DNA of 64,000 nucleotides from an uncultured Adlercreutzia sp. (GCA_910589165.1 CAJUSP010000005.1:62001-126000), one strand, 5' to 3'; numbered from the stretch's first letter, positions 51,625-60,062 are shown. Numbers and translations: made by a program. Notes: generated by a model from the sequence alone, not told the origin.

Positions 51625-53009
51625 TGAAGCACGAGATCACGGAGAAGAAGGCGGCGGCGATGCTCGGGGTGACCCGAAGCCGCGTTTCCCAATTGGTGAA
51701 AGATAAGCTGCTCGATGCCATCACCATCAATGGGAAGGTGCGCATCTCGGAGGAGTCGATCCTGCTCTATGGCGAGGAGTCGAAGCGCCCTGGCCGTCCC
51801 TCCCGCACGTCCTATGCCACCGCCTCGCGCCATGTGCTCATGAACGGCGCCCATGAAGTTGCGTCTGTCGTATACGACTCCGCCCTGGACGAGCCACTGG
51901 CCGTGGAGGAGGTGATCGACGCTTCCCGCGCGCCCATCGGCGTCCTCACCGCGGGCGGCTCGCCCAAGCGCCGCGAGCTCAACGACTGGTGGCTCCATCG
52001 CGCCATACCCGCATCGCGTCCGGGGCTCGAGTCCAAGCTGGCGAGTCTGGGGGTGGACACGCCGAGCAACTTGGCGATACGCAGTTTGGGGCTGTCGCTT
52101 TCCGACTGCTACTGGCTGCGGCCTCAGGCGACGCCGGAACTCGCCTGGGATGATATCAGCTTCTTCGGAAACCCCTTTGTGGAGTCGTCTCCCGACGGAT
52201 GGGACAGCTGGCTTTCGGGGGTGGGCCTCTCCTCGCCCGACAACACCTCCGAGGGCGAGCTTCCCAAGAAGTGGGTGGCCGCGCAAGATGGGACGCGCTA
52301 CCTGCTGAAGGGTTGCCGCACCGATGACCAGCGCCCCTTCAACGAGGCCGTGGCCACAGCGCTCTTTCGCCGCATCCTGCTGCCGGAGGACTACGTGGCC
52401 TACGATGTGGTGCCCACGGCCGACGGCCCTGCCTCGCGCTGCGCGAACTTCCTCAGCGGGACCGAGGAGTTCGTGCCGGCGGTGTACCTGAAGGATAGGG
52501 GCGGTCGCATCCGCGCGACGAGCAACTACGACCGTTTCTGCCGGACGATGGGGGCGCTCGGGGTGGACGAGGGCGCGGTGCGGACGATGCTTTCGAAGAT
52601 GATCCTGTGCGATGTTGTCCTGGCCAATTCCGATCGCCATTGGCGCAATTTTGGCGCCATACGCGACATCGAGACGCTAGGGCTTCGCATGGCGCCGATC
52701 TTTGATACGGGCAACTGCCTGTGGTTCTCGCGCAGCGAGCGCGAGGTACAGACGGGGGAGTGGGCCTTCCGCGCCGTGCCCTTCGGGCCCGACCCAGCAG
52801 CCGCCCTGGCCTGCATTGACGACCTTAGCTGGTTCGACCCGTCTGCCATGGATGGGTTCGTCGACGAGGCCTGCGACATCCTCTCCCAAAGCCGCCACGC
52901 CACGGCTCCCGGCCGCCTCGACTTCATCCGCGAGGGCCTAACCCGGAACATAGCCCTGGTACAAGATGCCGCCAAACTGCTAACCCCCCGCATAGCTCGC
53001 GGCCGGTAA
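51624..53009 (+). CDS. HTH domain fused to HipA-like serine/threonine kinase
   Basis: Predicted 461 residues. Residues 1-60 are a helix-turn-helix of excisionase/MerR-like type (AAAMLGVTRSRVSQLVKDKL). LSLSDCYWLRP then ISFFGNPF near 160-185 are typical of HipA-like proteins. The kinase core has RYLLKG near 226 (ATP lysine), LANSDRHWRNFGA near 332 (catalytic Asp336) and PIFDTGNCLW near 355 (metal-binding Asp). In classic HipBA the DNA-binding antitoxin HipB is a separate protein; here both parts are in one chain. The ATG 51624 is preferred to 51606, which falls within a palindrome; neither has a strong ribosome-binding site. No HipB-like gene adjoins. Confidence 0.75.
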   Translation: MKHEITEKKAAAMLGVTRSRVSQLVKDKLLDAITINGKVRISEESILLYGEESKRPGRPSRTSYATASRHVLMNGAHEVASVVYDSALDEPLAVEEVIDASRAPIGVLTAGGSPKRRELNDWWLHRAIPASRPGLESKLASLGVDTPSNLAIRSLGLSLSDCYWLRPQATPELAWDDISFFGNPFVESSPDGWDSWLSGVGLSSPDNTSEGELPKKWVAAQDGTRYLLKGCRTDDQRPFNEAVATALFRRILLPEDYVAYDVVPTADGPASRCANFLSGTEEFVPAVYLKDRGGRIRATSNYDRFCRTMGALGVDEGAVRTMLSKMILCDVVLANSDRHWRNFGAIRDIETLGLRMAPIFDTGNCLWFSRSEREVQTGEWAFRAVPFGPDPAAALACIDDLSWFDPSAMDGFVDEACDILSQSRHATAPGRLDFIREGLTRNIALVQDAAKLLTPRIARGR

Positions 53010-53087
53010 CATATCGGGCTTTTGCATTGCGGCGTTATCGCTGCTCTGGTATAAACAGTTCAGCGGCTGAATAAGCGGCTATCAAGC

Positions 53088-53114
53088 GCCGGGGGCTTAT
53101 CCCCCGGCTTTTTT
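53088..53114 (+). terminator. Terminator after the HTH-HipA gene
   Basis: An 8-bp perfect stem (53088-53095 with 53101-53108), a 5-base loop and TTTTTT. Confidence 0.88.
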
Positions 53115-53189
53115 CATGCGCGGTTTCCCGTGTCTTCGGTCGTTGTGATAGAGTAATCGCAGTGATCGGCGATAGTTGAGGGAGGTGCC

Positions 53190-53531
53190 ATGGCTGCGAA
53201 GACCTACAGGGCCGTTAGCGGACTCGACGACTCTTATGTCGGACGCATCGTCGACAGCATCCTGAGCGTCGTCCCGGCCGAGGCGATCTACCTCTTCGGC
53301 TCTTACGCCCGTGGGGAGCAGACACCGGACAGCGATGTTGATCTCTACGTGGTGACTGAGGGGACGGAGCGCCCGTTGAAGACGGGCGGCCGCATCCGCC
53401 GGAACCTTCTGTGGATGAGCCAGCCCCGTGACATCCTCTGCGCTGATCGGAAGAGCTACGAGTCGCGCAAGGACGACTTGTCCTGTGTCGAGCACCAGGT
53501 AAGCCGAGAGGGGGTGCTTCTCTATGGCTAG
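53190..53531 (+). CDS. MNT-type nucleotidyltransferase (antitoxin-like)
   Basis: Predicted 113 residues. LFGSYARGEQTPDSDVDLYV near 37 is the minimal nucleotidyltransferase motif GSxARG...DxD with both metal-binding aspartates. In MNT/HEPN pairs this protein adenylylates the HEPN toxin to silence it. GAGGGAGGTG precedes the ATG. It overlaps the HEPN gene by eight bases, so the two are translationally coupled. Confidence 0.88.
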   Translation: MAAKTYRAVSGLDDSYVGRIVDSILSVVPAEAIYLFGSYARGEQTPDSDVDLYVVTEGTERPLKTGGRIRRNLLWMSQPRDILCADRKSYESRKDDLSCVEHQVSREGVLLYG

Positions 53532-53988
53532 CGAGCGCACGGGTTTCCTCTATGCTGCTGGAAAGGATGTCCAGGCGATAGAGGCCTTGGCTGCCGATGG
53601 CGTTGAGAATCATTGCGAGATCATCTCGTTCCTATCACAGCAAGCTGCCGAGAAGATGGTCAAGAGCATCTTCGTGAAGAACGGTGTCGTGCCGAACAAG
53701 ACGCACAATGTGGACGATCTGCTCGCCACGGCTATCGAGAACGAGTGGCTGGCGGCGACGGAGACTGCCATTGATGCCGCGTCCAACGTGAGCATGCATG
53801 CGGTAGCAGCGCGGTATACCCAGATGCCCGACATCACGCGTGGCGAGGCGCTCCAGGCTATCGCGGACTGCAACGCCATTGCTAAGTTGCTGGCTGATAA
53901 TGGCTATGATTTCGTGCAAATCGAGGTGGAGGCTTCCTACCTGCATGACGAGTCTGAATCTGAGGAGGCTGTCTCTCAAGAGGGATAG
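53524..53988 (+). CDS. HEPN-domain protein (toxin-like partner of MNT)
   Basis: Predicted 154 residues, mostly helical. SQQAAEKMVKSIFVKNGVVP then KTHNVDDLL (near 38-69) is the typical HEPN helix pair. The RX4-6H ribonuclease motif is not obvious; the only candidate region is HAVAARYTQMPD near 91. It may be a HEPN subtype with an altered active site. It overlaps the MNT gene and completes the two-gene module. The C-terminus is acidic. Confidence 0.8.
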   Translation: MASERTGFLYAAGKDVQAIEALAADGVENHCEIISFLSQQAAEKMVKSIFVKNGVVPNKTHNVDDLLATAIENEWLAATETAIDAASNVSMHAVAARYTQMPDITRGEALQAIADCNAIAKLLADNGYDFVQIEVEASYLHDESESEEAVSQEG

Positions 53989-54014
53989 AGGTAATTCCGT
54001 CAGCGAAAACTTGC

Positions 54015-54244
54015 TTGCGGGGTCGCGGGGCTGTGGTAGACTTGTCGGCATGTCAAGCGTGCAGCACATAATCATGAGTCGGGGGGGGGTCTCTCCCTGC
54101 TAGCGGCCTAGGCTGGCCGCCGTGCGCTGATGCGGCATTCTTCCGGGCGGTCTGTCCGGGCAACCCAAGTGGATACAACCGAATAGCGAGAACCGGGGCG
54201 CCCAAGCCCTGTGTCGCCCTGCGCTCTCGCGGAGAGGAGCGCTG
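54015..54244 (+). promoter_or_regulatory. Promoter and leader with G9 tract, copy A
   Basis: TTGCGG-16 bases-TAGACT (54015-54042) begins a leader of about 200 bases with a run of nine G (54081-54089). Just before the start codon, GCGCTC and GAGCGC pair so that the GGAG ribosome-binding site lies in or beside the stem. The whole leader is repeated at 55508-55739. Confidence 0.55.
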
Positions 54245-55486
54245 ATGTTCTGTCCGAAATGCGGGAGCGAGGTGCAGGAGGGGTCGTCCTTCTGCGGGAA
54301 GTGCGGGGCGCCTGTTGGCGCTGCTCCGACCCAGAAGGGGGCGGAGGGCGGCGCGGCTGGCGCTGCGGCGTCGTCGGCCCCGGCTCCGAAGAAGAGTGGA
54401 GCCAGGATCGGCATCGTCGTTGCAGCAGTAGTTGTCGTGCTGCTGGCGGTGGTCGGCTTCGCGACGAACGGCTTCGGGCTCGGCGGCGTGCAGCCGAAGG
54501 AGGCCGTGGACGTGCTGGCAGCCAGCCAGGATTCGCCGGCCGAGGGTTCAGGCGAGGGCGCTGAAGGTGCTGGCGAGGATGCCGCCAACGGCAATGCCGG
54601 CGGCCAGAGCGCTGCCGCCGAGGCGACCGTGAAGTCCGCCGTCGAGGCCTACACGTGGGACGAGCTTTCGCAGATCTCGGCCGAGATCGCCGCTGCGGGC
54701 GACGAGGCCGCCGGCATCGAGGTGGCGAAGAAATACAACCTCTGCACTCCCGACGGAAAGCTCGACGGTACTCAGGTGAAGTCGGTGACCCTGACCGACG
54801 GCACCCAGACCGCCGTCCAGATCGTCGGCTTCAACCACGACGACAAGACCGCTGGCGGCAAGGCGGGCATTACTTTCCTCTTCGGGGATGCGCTTGCGAA
54901 AGCACCTATGGTAAATGGTGAGGATAGTAGCGGAGGTTGGGAGAACTCTTCGATGCGCTCCTATCTATCGGGAGATACGCTGATGAGGTTACCCGAAGAC
55001 TTGAGGGCGGCCATTGTGCCCGTTGATAAGTCTACAAACAATGATGGCGTGCCAGCGTCCCCAGAGTCATCGCTTTCATGCGTGACCACCACCTCCGATC
55101 TTCTGTGGTTGCCGTCGCAGAATGAGCTATACGGCTCAGATCCCTATGGCGATGGTGTGAGGTGGTTCGATGGCTATGGCCACTATAGTGACGATATGAG
55201 TGATGAAGAGATTAATGCTCTCCTTAACGATGTTCTTGATGCGGAGGGGGCCGAGTACCAGTACTTTAAAGAGTCGAGTGTCGGCGAGGTTGAAGAAAAC
55301 GGCATCTATCTGTCGGAGGGAAAAGAGGCGCTGATTCGGAATTATGAGGGAGAGCCGATTTCGTGGTGGACTCGCACTCCGTATCTGGCGTGGGAAGTTT
55401 CATGGTGCTGCGTAAACAACTATGGTGGCCCGTCATATAGCGGTGTGGATAACAGCGAAGGCGTTGTCCCTGGCTTCTGTATCTAG
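54245..55486 (+). CDS. Zinc-ribbon membrane protein with DUF6273-like C-terminal domain, copy A
   Basis: Predicted 413 residues. N-terminal zinc ribbon CPKCGSEVQEGSSFCGKCG (3-21), a membrane segment at about 57-78, an acidic Ala/Gly linker, then an outer domain. Around 225-240 is SSGGWENSSMRSYL, and the C-terminus has ISWWTRTPY and ends GVVPGFCI, a pattern seen in DUF6273-type domains with a C-type-lectin/FGE-like fold. Its role is unknown; such domains may bind ligands outside the cell. The first 190 residues nearly match the next gene, and the last 220 differ strongly and are more AT-rich. GAGAGGAG precedes the ATG. Confidence 0.7.
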   Translation: MFCPKCGSEVQEGSSFCGKCGAPVGAAPTQKGAEGGAAGAAASSAPAPKKSGARIGIVVAAVVVVLLAVVGFATNGFGLGGVQPKEAVDVLAASQDSPAEGSGEGAEGAGEDAANGNAGGQSAAAEATVKSAVEAYTWDELSQISAEIAAAGDEAAGIEVAKKYNLCTPDGKLDGTQVKSVTLTDGTQTAVQIVGFNHDDKTAGGKAGITFLFGDALAKAPMVNGEDSSGGWENSSMRSYLSGDTLMRLPEDLRAAIVPVDKSTNNDGVPASPESSLSCVTTTSDLLWLPSQNELYGSDPYGDGVRWFDGYGHYSDDMSDEEINALLNDVLDAEGAEYQYFKESSVGEVEENGIYLSEGKEALIRNYEGEPISWWTRTPYLAWEVSWCCVNNYGGPSYSGVDNSEGVVPGFCI

Positions 55487-55507
55487 CTCTCGTCAGCGAA
55501 AACTTCC

Positions 55508-55739
55508 TTGCGAGGCGGAACGGCTGTGGTAGACTTGTCGGCATGTCAAGCGTGCAGCACATATTTATCAATTGGGGGGGGGTCCCTCCCTGCTAGTGGC
55601 CTAGTAGAGCCGCCGTGTGCTGACGCGCTAGTTCTCCGGACAGTTCGTCCGGGCAATTCAAGTCACTACAACCGAATAGCGAGCAGCGGGGCAACACTGC
55701 CCTGTGTCGTTCCGCGCCCTCGCGGAGAGGAGCGGCAGT
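55508..55739 (+). promoter_or_regulatory. Promoter and leader with G9 tract, copy B
   Basis: TTGCGA-16 bases-TAGACT (55508-55535), then a run of nine G (55574-55582). Near the start codon CCGC pairs with GCGG around the same GAGAGGAG, keeping the hairpin seen in copy A with changed bases. Confidence 0.55.
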
Positions 55740-56876
55740 ATGTTCTGTCCTAAGTGCGGAAGCGAAGTGCAGGAGGGCCAACCCTTCTGCGGAAAGTGCG
55801 GCGCCCCGGTCGGGTCGGCCGCAGGAGGAGCCGGGGCGTCTGGGGCTCCGTCGTCCAAGAAGAACGGTGCGATGATCGGCGTCATCGTTGCGGCGGTGGT
55901 TGTTGTGCTGCTGGTCGTCGTCGGTTTCGCGACGAACGGGTTCGGACTCGGCGGCGTGCAGCCGAAGGAGGCGGTGGACGTGCCGGTGGCGGCTCAGGGC
56001 ACGCAGACCGGCGGAGAAGAGGCGTCTGCGGACAATGGCGATGCTCCCAGCGCGGACGGCCAGGAAGACGACCAGGCCGCTGCCGCCGGCGCGGCTGTGA
56101 AGTCCGCCGTCGAGGCCTACACCTGGGACGAACTCTCGCAGATCTCGGCCGAGATCGCCGCAGCGGGCGACGAGGCCGCCGGCATCGAGGTGGCGAAGAA
56201 GTACAACCTCTGCACGCCAGACGGCAAGCTCGACGGCACCCAGGTGAAGTCGGTGACCTTGGCCAATGGTCGTCCAGTGACCGTGCAGATAATCGGATTT
56301 AACCATGACAATAGAACAGACGGCGAGAAATCAGGTATCACGTTCGCTTTCGCTGATACTGTAACAATGGAAGACATGGAGATGAATTCTTCTGACACCA
56401 ATGCTGGGGGTTGGGCAGCCTCTGAGATGCGCTCCTATTTGAACTCCGAAGGTATGGCGCTTCTTCCTCAGGAGCTTGCTGACAGAATTGTGGAGGTCGA
56501 CAAGCTCACCAACAATATTGGCGAGACGGAAGATCCAGCGGCAGTCTCCGCCACCTCTGATAAGCTTTGGCTGCTATCAGCTGTTGAGCTATGCGAGACA
56601 CCCGTGTGGTATTCGGGTGACAGAAGCATCTATAACAATGTGCTTAAGGCGGAGGGGTCGACATATAAGCTTTATCGCGATATGGCAGTTACTCTATCTC
56701 CGGGTAACGAAATACTTGTAAAGGTGAATTTTGCAAAAACCCCTTGGGGCTGGTGGGGGCGTTCCCCCTACCCGGGTTTTTTGAACAATTTCTTGTATGT
56801 AAGTACTGATGGTTTTCCAGATCTCGGCCTTAATGCCTCGAATCAGGCTGGAGTCGTTCCTGCTTTCTGCATTTAG
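55740..56876 (+). CDS. Zinc-ribbon membrane protein with DUF6273-like C-terminal domain, copy B
   Basis: Predicted 378 residues. Same order as copy A: zinc ribbon CPKCGSEVQEGQPFCGKCG (3-21), membrane segment about 45-66, linker, conserved helix SAVEAYTWDELSQISAEIA, then a diverged C-terminal domain with GGWAASEMRSYL near 221, GWWGRSPY near 337 and the ending GVVPAFCI. The shared N-terminal part and leader show that the two genes arose by tandem duplication. The function is unknown, presumably surface ligand binding or sensing. Confidence 0.7.
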   Translation: MFCPKCGSEVQEGQPFCGKCGAPVGSAAGGAGASGAPSSKKNGAMIGVIVAAVVVVLLVVVGFATNGFGLGGVQPKEAVDVPVAAQGTQTGGEEASADNGDAPSADGQEDDQAAAAGAAVKSAVEAYTWDELSQISAEIAAAGDEAAGIEVAKKYNLCTPDGKLDGTQVKSVTLANGRPVTVQIIGFNHDNRTDGEKSGITFAFADTVTMEDMEMNSSDTNAGGWAASEMRSYLNSEGMALLPQELADRIVEVDKLTNNIGETEDPAAVSATSDKLWLLSAVELCETPVWYSGDRSIYNNVLKAEGSTYKLYRDMAVTLSPGNEILVKVNFAKTPWGWWGRSPYPGFLNNFLYVSTDGFPDLGLNASNQAGVVPAFCI

Positions 56877-57028
56877 CTAACCAGCATATTCCATGCTTGC
56901 ATGGCATGGGGCCTTTTGAACAAATGCATCAGTCGTGAGATGAGAGTTTTCTGAGGTTCGGGACGGCTCCTGTGGCAGAGCAGTGACGGCTTATGGGGCC
57001 AAGATGTCGAATGAGAGGAGGATCCCCG

Positions 57029-57664
57029 ATGGGATTCATGGACAATGTGACCTCTGCGGTTAACCGCGGGACGGCTGCTGCAGGAAGGTCGGCCGACAAG
57101 ATCAAGATCAACGCCCGGGTGAGCGAGATTGTCAAGCGGCGGCAGTCGCTGGCGGCGCAGCTGGGGGCGAGCCTGTACGAGGCCACTAAAGATGACCCAG
57201 CTTTGCGTGCGGGGCGCGAGGCGCTCTACGACGGGATCGCCTCTTGCGATGCCGAGCGGGCCGAGTGCGAGCGGCAGCTCGCTGCCCTGGAGGCGGCCGC
57301 AGCGGCCGAGGCCCAGGCGGCGGCCACGTTCACCTGCGCGGTGTGCGGGGCCCGCATGGGCGGGGGCGACCTGTTCTGCTCCGGCTGCGGGACGCCGGCC
57401 GAGAAGGCCCGCGCGGCGGCGCCTGCAGCGGCTCCGGCGCTCGCTGGCCCCGTGTGCGTCCAGTGCGGCGCGCCCCTCGGTGAGGGCGACCTGTTCTGCA
57501 TGAGCTGCGGGGCGAGGGTGCAGCAGGCAGTTGCCATGGAGGGGGACTCAGGCATCGGTGAGCCTGAGTTTCGGGAGAATACTGGCATCGGCGAGTCCGA
57601 GCTCGTCGAGGTCGACGGAGCTGGCAATGTGACGATAACGCCCGGCCAAGAGGGGAGGGCCTAG
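57029..57664 (+). CDS. Soluble double zinc-ribbon protein with helical N-terminus
   Basis: Predicted 211 residues without membrane segments. Residues 1-100 form a charged helix resembling small coiled-coil proteins. Two zinc ribbons follow: CAVCGARMGGGDLFCSGCG near 102 and CVQCGAPLGEGDLFCMSCG near 141. GAGGAGGAT precedes the ATG. Its TAG is one base before the next gene. It could be a cytoplasmic partner of the membrane zinc-ribbon proteins encoded around it; function unknown. Confidence 0.7.
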   Translation: MGFMDNVTSAVNRGTAAAGRSADKIKINARVSEIVKRRQSLAAQLGASLYEATKDDPALRAGREALYDGIASCDAERAECERQLAALEAAAAAEAQAAATFTCAVCGARMGGGDLFCSGCGTPAEKARAAAPAAAPALAGPVCVQCGAPLGEGDLFCMSCGARVQQAVAMEGDSGIGEPEFRENTGIGESELVEVDGAGNVTITPGQEGRA

Positions 57665-57665
57665 G

Positions 57666-58394
57666 ATGTTCTGCCCCAAGTGCGGCAACCAGCTGCCCGA
57701 CGGCAGCGCGTTCTGCGGGAAGTGCGGGGCGCGGCTGGCGGGCCCGGCGGCTGCGGGATCTCCGGGGATTGAGCGGCAAGGGCATGGCCCTTGTCCTACG
57801 GGGCCGGGCTCGCCTTCGGCTTCGCCGCGTCCGGCTGCGGCTGCGGCGGCTTTCGGACTCTCGGGCGTGCAGATCGCGGCCGTGGTGCTGGCGGCTGTGG
57901 CGGCGGTGTTCGCGCTCATGCCATGGTTCGTCACCTCGAGCTCGCTGCAGTTCGCCGGCGAGACGGCCTCGGCGGTGAGCTCGTTCCTGACCATGGGCAC
58001 TTACAGCACGGCCCACTTCGAGGAGAGCTACGCCATGTTCTCGATCATGGACTTCGTGCGCGACTTCGCCTCCTACGTCGGATCCTCCTACTCGGGCGGC
58101 GGCATCATCGTGCCCGTCCTGGGGGCCTGGGCCGTCGGCCTTGTCGCCATGGTAGCGGGCGCGGTGCTCCTCGTGCTCCGAAAGGGGACGGCCTTGCTCG
58201 TGGCGGGCGCGGCCGTGCTCATGCTGGACGCGCTGTTCTACAGCTTCATGTTCTACGGGCAGTTCGTCGAGGGGGACTTCGCCGTGAGCTGCGTCAACCC
58301 GCTCGCGTGCGCGTTGGCCTGTTTGGCGGTCATCGTGCTGGCGCTCGCCGGCGGGTCCGCGAAGAAGAAGGCGGCCGCGGGCCGCGCGGCGTAG
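57666..58394 (+). CDS. Zinc-ribbon multi-pass membrane protein
   Basis: Predicted 242 residues. Zinc ribbon CPKCGNQLPDGSAFCGKCG (3-21), a linker with ERQGHGPCPT, then four membrane segments (about 62-82, 158-177, 180-205, 215-235) with a large outer loop between the first two. Not recognised beyond the zinc ribbon. The ATG lies one base after the preceding stop and the next gene starts ten bases on, so three zinc-ribbon genes form one operon. Confidence 0.68.
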   Translation: MFCPKCGNQLPDGSAFCGKCGARLAGPAAAGSPGIERQGHGPCPTGPGSPSASPRPAAAAAAFGLSGVQIAAVVLAAVAAVFALMPWFVTSSSLQFAGETASAVSSFLTMGTYSTAHFEESYAMFSIMDFVRDFASYVGSSYSGGGIIVPVLGAWAVGLVAMVAGAVLLVLRKGTALLVAGAAVLMLDALFYSFMFYGQFVEGDFAVSCVNPLACALACLAVIVLALAGGSAKKKAAAGRAA

Positions 58395-58404
58395 GGAGGT
58401 TTCC

Positions 58405-60003
58405 ATGTTCTGTGTCAAATGCGGGAGCGAGATAGCGGACGGGTCGAAGTTCTGCCCGAAGTGCGGGGCGCAGCTGGCGGCCCCGGCGGCTTCTGGCTCT
58501 TGGGGGGCTGAGCGGCAAGGGCGTGGCCCTTGCCCTACGGAGGTGGCCTCGCCTGACTCCGGGGCTGCCATACCACTCAAGAGGAAGCCGAACGGTAAGG
58601 TGATCGGCGCTGCCGTGGCGGCGGTGGCCGTTGCGGTTGTGGTCGCCGGCGTCGCCATCGCGAACCCGTTCGCGACGCCTGAGCCCGCACCCGAGCCGGA
58701 GCCTGCGCCTGTGGCGGCTCCTGAGCCAGCTCCCGAGCCAGCATCTGAGCCGGAGCCTGCGCCCGAGCCCGAGCCTGCTGTCGAAGCCCCTTCTATTCCC
58801 GAAACCTGCTTTAGCAAGCGCGCTGGCACCGAGGGTCCGTTCGAGCTCTACAACATGCAGGGCGAGGAAGTTATGCCCGCCATAGAAGAGGCGGAATTTG
58901 CTGGTCCCTTCTCCGGTGGCGTGATCGTTGGCCTGTGGAACACCGAGGAGTATGACGAGGAATTCGAGACTGCTTACGACAAGAAGAATCATGTGGGTAT
59001 ATTCGATGGCGAGGGAAAGCTCACAGGTGATCTGACCGAGAAGTTATATGCGGTTGGTGTGCCCAATCTGTTTACGGTGAGCAGATCTGAGGCGCTCTGC
59101 TATTCCAACGGGCGCCTCGTGGTTCCCGTCTATTACACAACGGAGCGCACCGAGCCGCGCGAAGACGGCAAGATGTACGACGAGTTCAGGCGGGCTTTTG
59201 TGTTCGACACTGCCGGCGAGATCGTCTTCGAGTTCGAGTACGCCTCCGAGACCGTCCACTATGCCAGCGACTGGGGCTCCTTTGCCTACCATGATGGCGT
59301 GCTTCTGGCACACAAGCCCTCGGCGTTTGGGGAAGTAATTTACGACGTGGACGGCAAAGTGCTCGTTGACTGCGACGGGAATCAGTTCGATTCGCTTACT
59401 CCCTATGGCTACGGATACTACTCCTACGGCGTTGGGCAAGAGCCTGTCCTCGCCTACGACGGAGCAGTGGCGCTTGATCCTGCGACGCTTAATGCTGACG
59501 GCATCGTGAATGCCTCCGTGTCCGGTGTGCAGCCGCTGACGGGGGGCGCGGTGGCGGTGAGCGCCGAGAAGGAGAACCCGCACGAGGGCGGCAAGAACCT
59601 GGCGGTGGAGGGCGTCTACAGCCTCGCCGAGGGCCGTTGGCTCTTCCCTCTGGAGAAAGACCTCGAGAGCGGCGAGGGTTATGGCGGCGTTTTCCCCATT
59701 CTCCAGAATTCCGAGGAGCCGGCACCGACGGCGTCCACGTCCGACGCCGAAGCGACTACGGACTCGTCCGACGATGTAGCCGAATCTTTCGCTCGGCTCG
59801 TGAACGGCAAGGGGGAGACCGTCTTCGACGCCACGATGCTGGGAGACTCTCTTACGTTCAAGTTCGTCGATGGCTATGAGCACCTTCACGACGGGTACTG
59901 GAAAGTCGACGGGTTCACTTACGACACCAACGATACGGTGGTCATATACATAAAGGACGGCGTTTACCAGGGCTACCAGACCTTCGACTTCGCTCTGTCC
60001 TGA
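58405..60003 (+). CDS. Zinc-ribbon, single-pass protein with Pro-Glu spacer and WG-like extracellular domain
   Basis: Predicted 532 residues. Zinc ribbon CVKCGSEIADGSKFCPKCG (3-21), linker with ERQGRGPCPT, a membrane segment at about 66-90, then a 45-residue Pro-Glu-Ala repeat acting as a rigid spacer. The outer part has repeated beta-type units such as GPFSGGVIVGLWN, GIFDGEGKLTGD and VYDVDGKVLVD-like text that resemble WG/KWG beta-propeller repeats, though this is uncertain. GGGAGG precedes the ATG. It closes the zinc-ribbon operon. Confidence 0.65.
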   Translation: MFCVKCGSEIADGSKFCPKCGAQLAAPAASGSWGAERQGRGPCPTEVASPDSGAAIPLKRKPNGKVIGAAVAAVAVAVVVAGVAIANPFATPEPAPEPEPAPVAAPEPAPEPASEPEPAPEPEPAVEAPSIPETCFSKRAGTEGPFELYNMQGEEVMPAIEEAEFAGPFSGGVIVGLWNTEEYDEEFETAYDKKNHVGIFDGEGKLTGDLTEKLYAVGVPNLFTVSRSEALCYSNGRLVVPVYYTTERTEPREDGKMYDEFRRAFVFDTAGEIVFEFEYASETVHYASDWGSFAYHDGVLLAHKPSAFGEVIYDVDGKVLVDCDGNQFDSLTPYGYGYYSYGVGQEPVLAYDGAVALDPATLNADGIVNASVSGVQPLTGGAVAVSAEKENPHEGGKNLAVEGVYSLAEGRWLFPLEKDLESGEGYGGVFPILQNSEEPAPTASTSDAEATTDSSDDVAESFARLVNGKGETVFDATMLGDSLTFKFVDGYEHLHDGYWKVDGFTYDTNDTVVIYIKDGVYQGYQTFDFALS

Positions 60004-60062
60004 GGCTAGGCGCAGGCGAGGATGAGTAGGTTTAGGCGACGAAGCCAAAAGGAGAATTTACT

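Noticed and set aside
54081..54089. G9 tract as a frameshift site within a coding region
   Set aside because: Both G9 runs lie upstream of the start codons in the leaders, so length change could alter transcription or RNA fold but not the reading frame.
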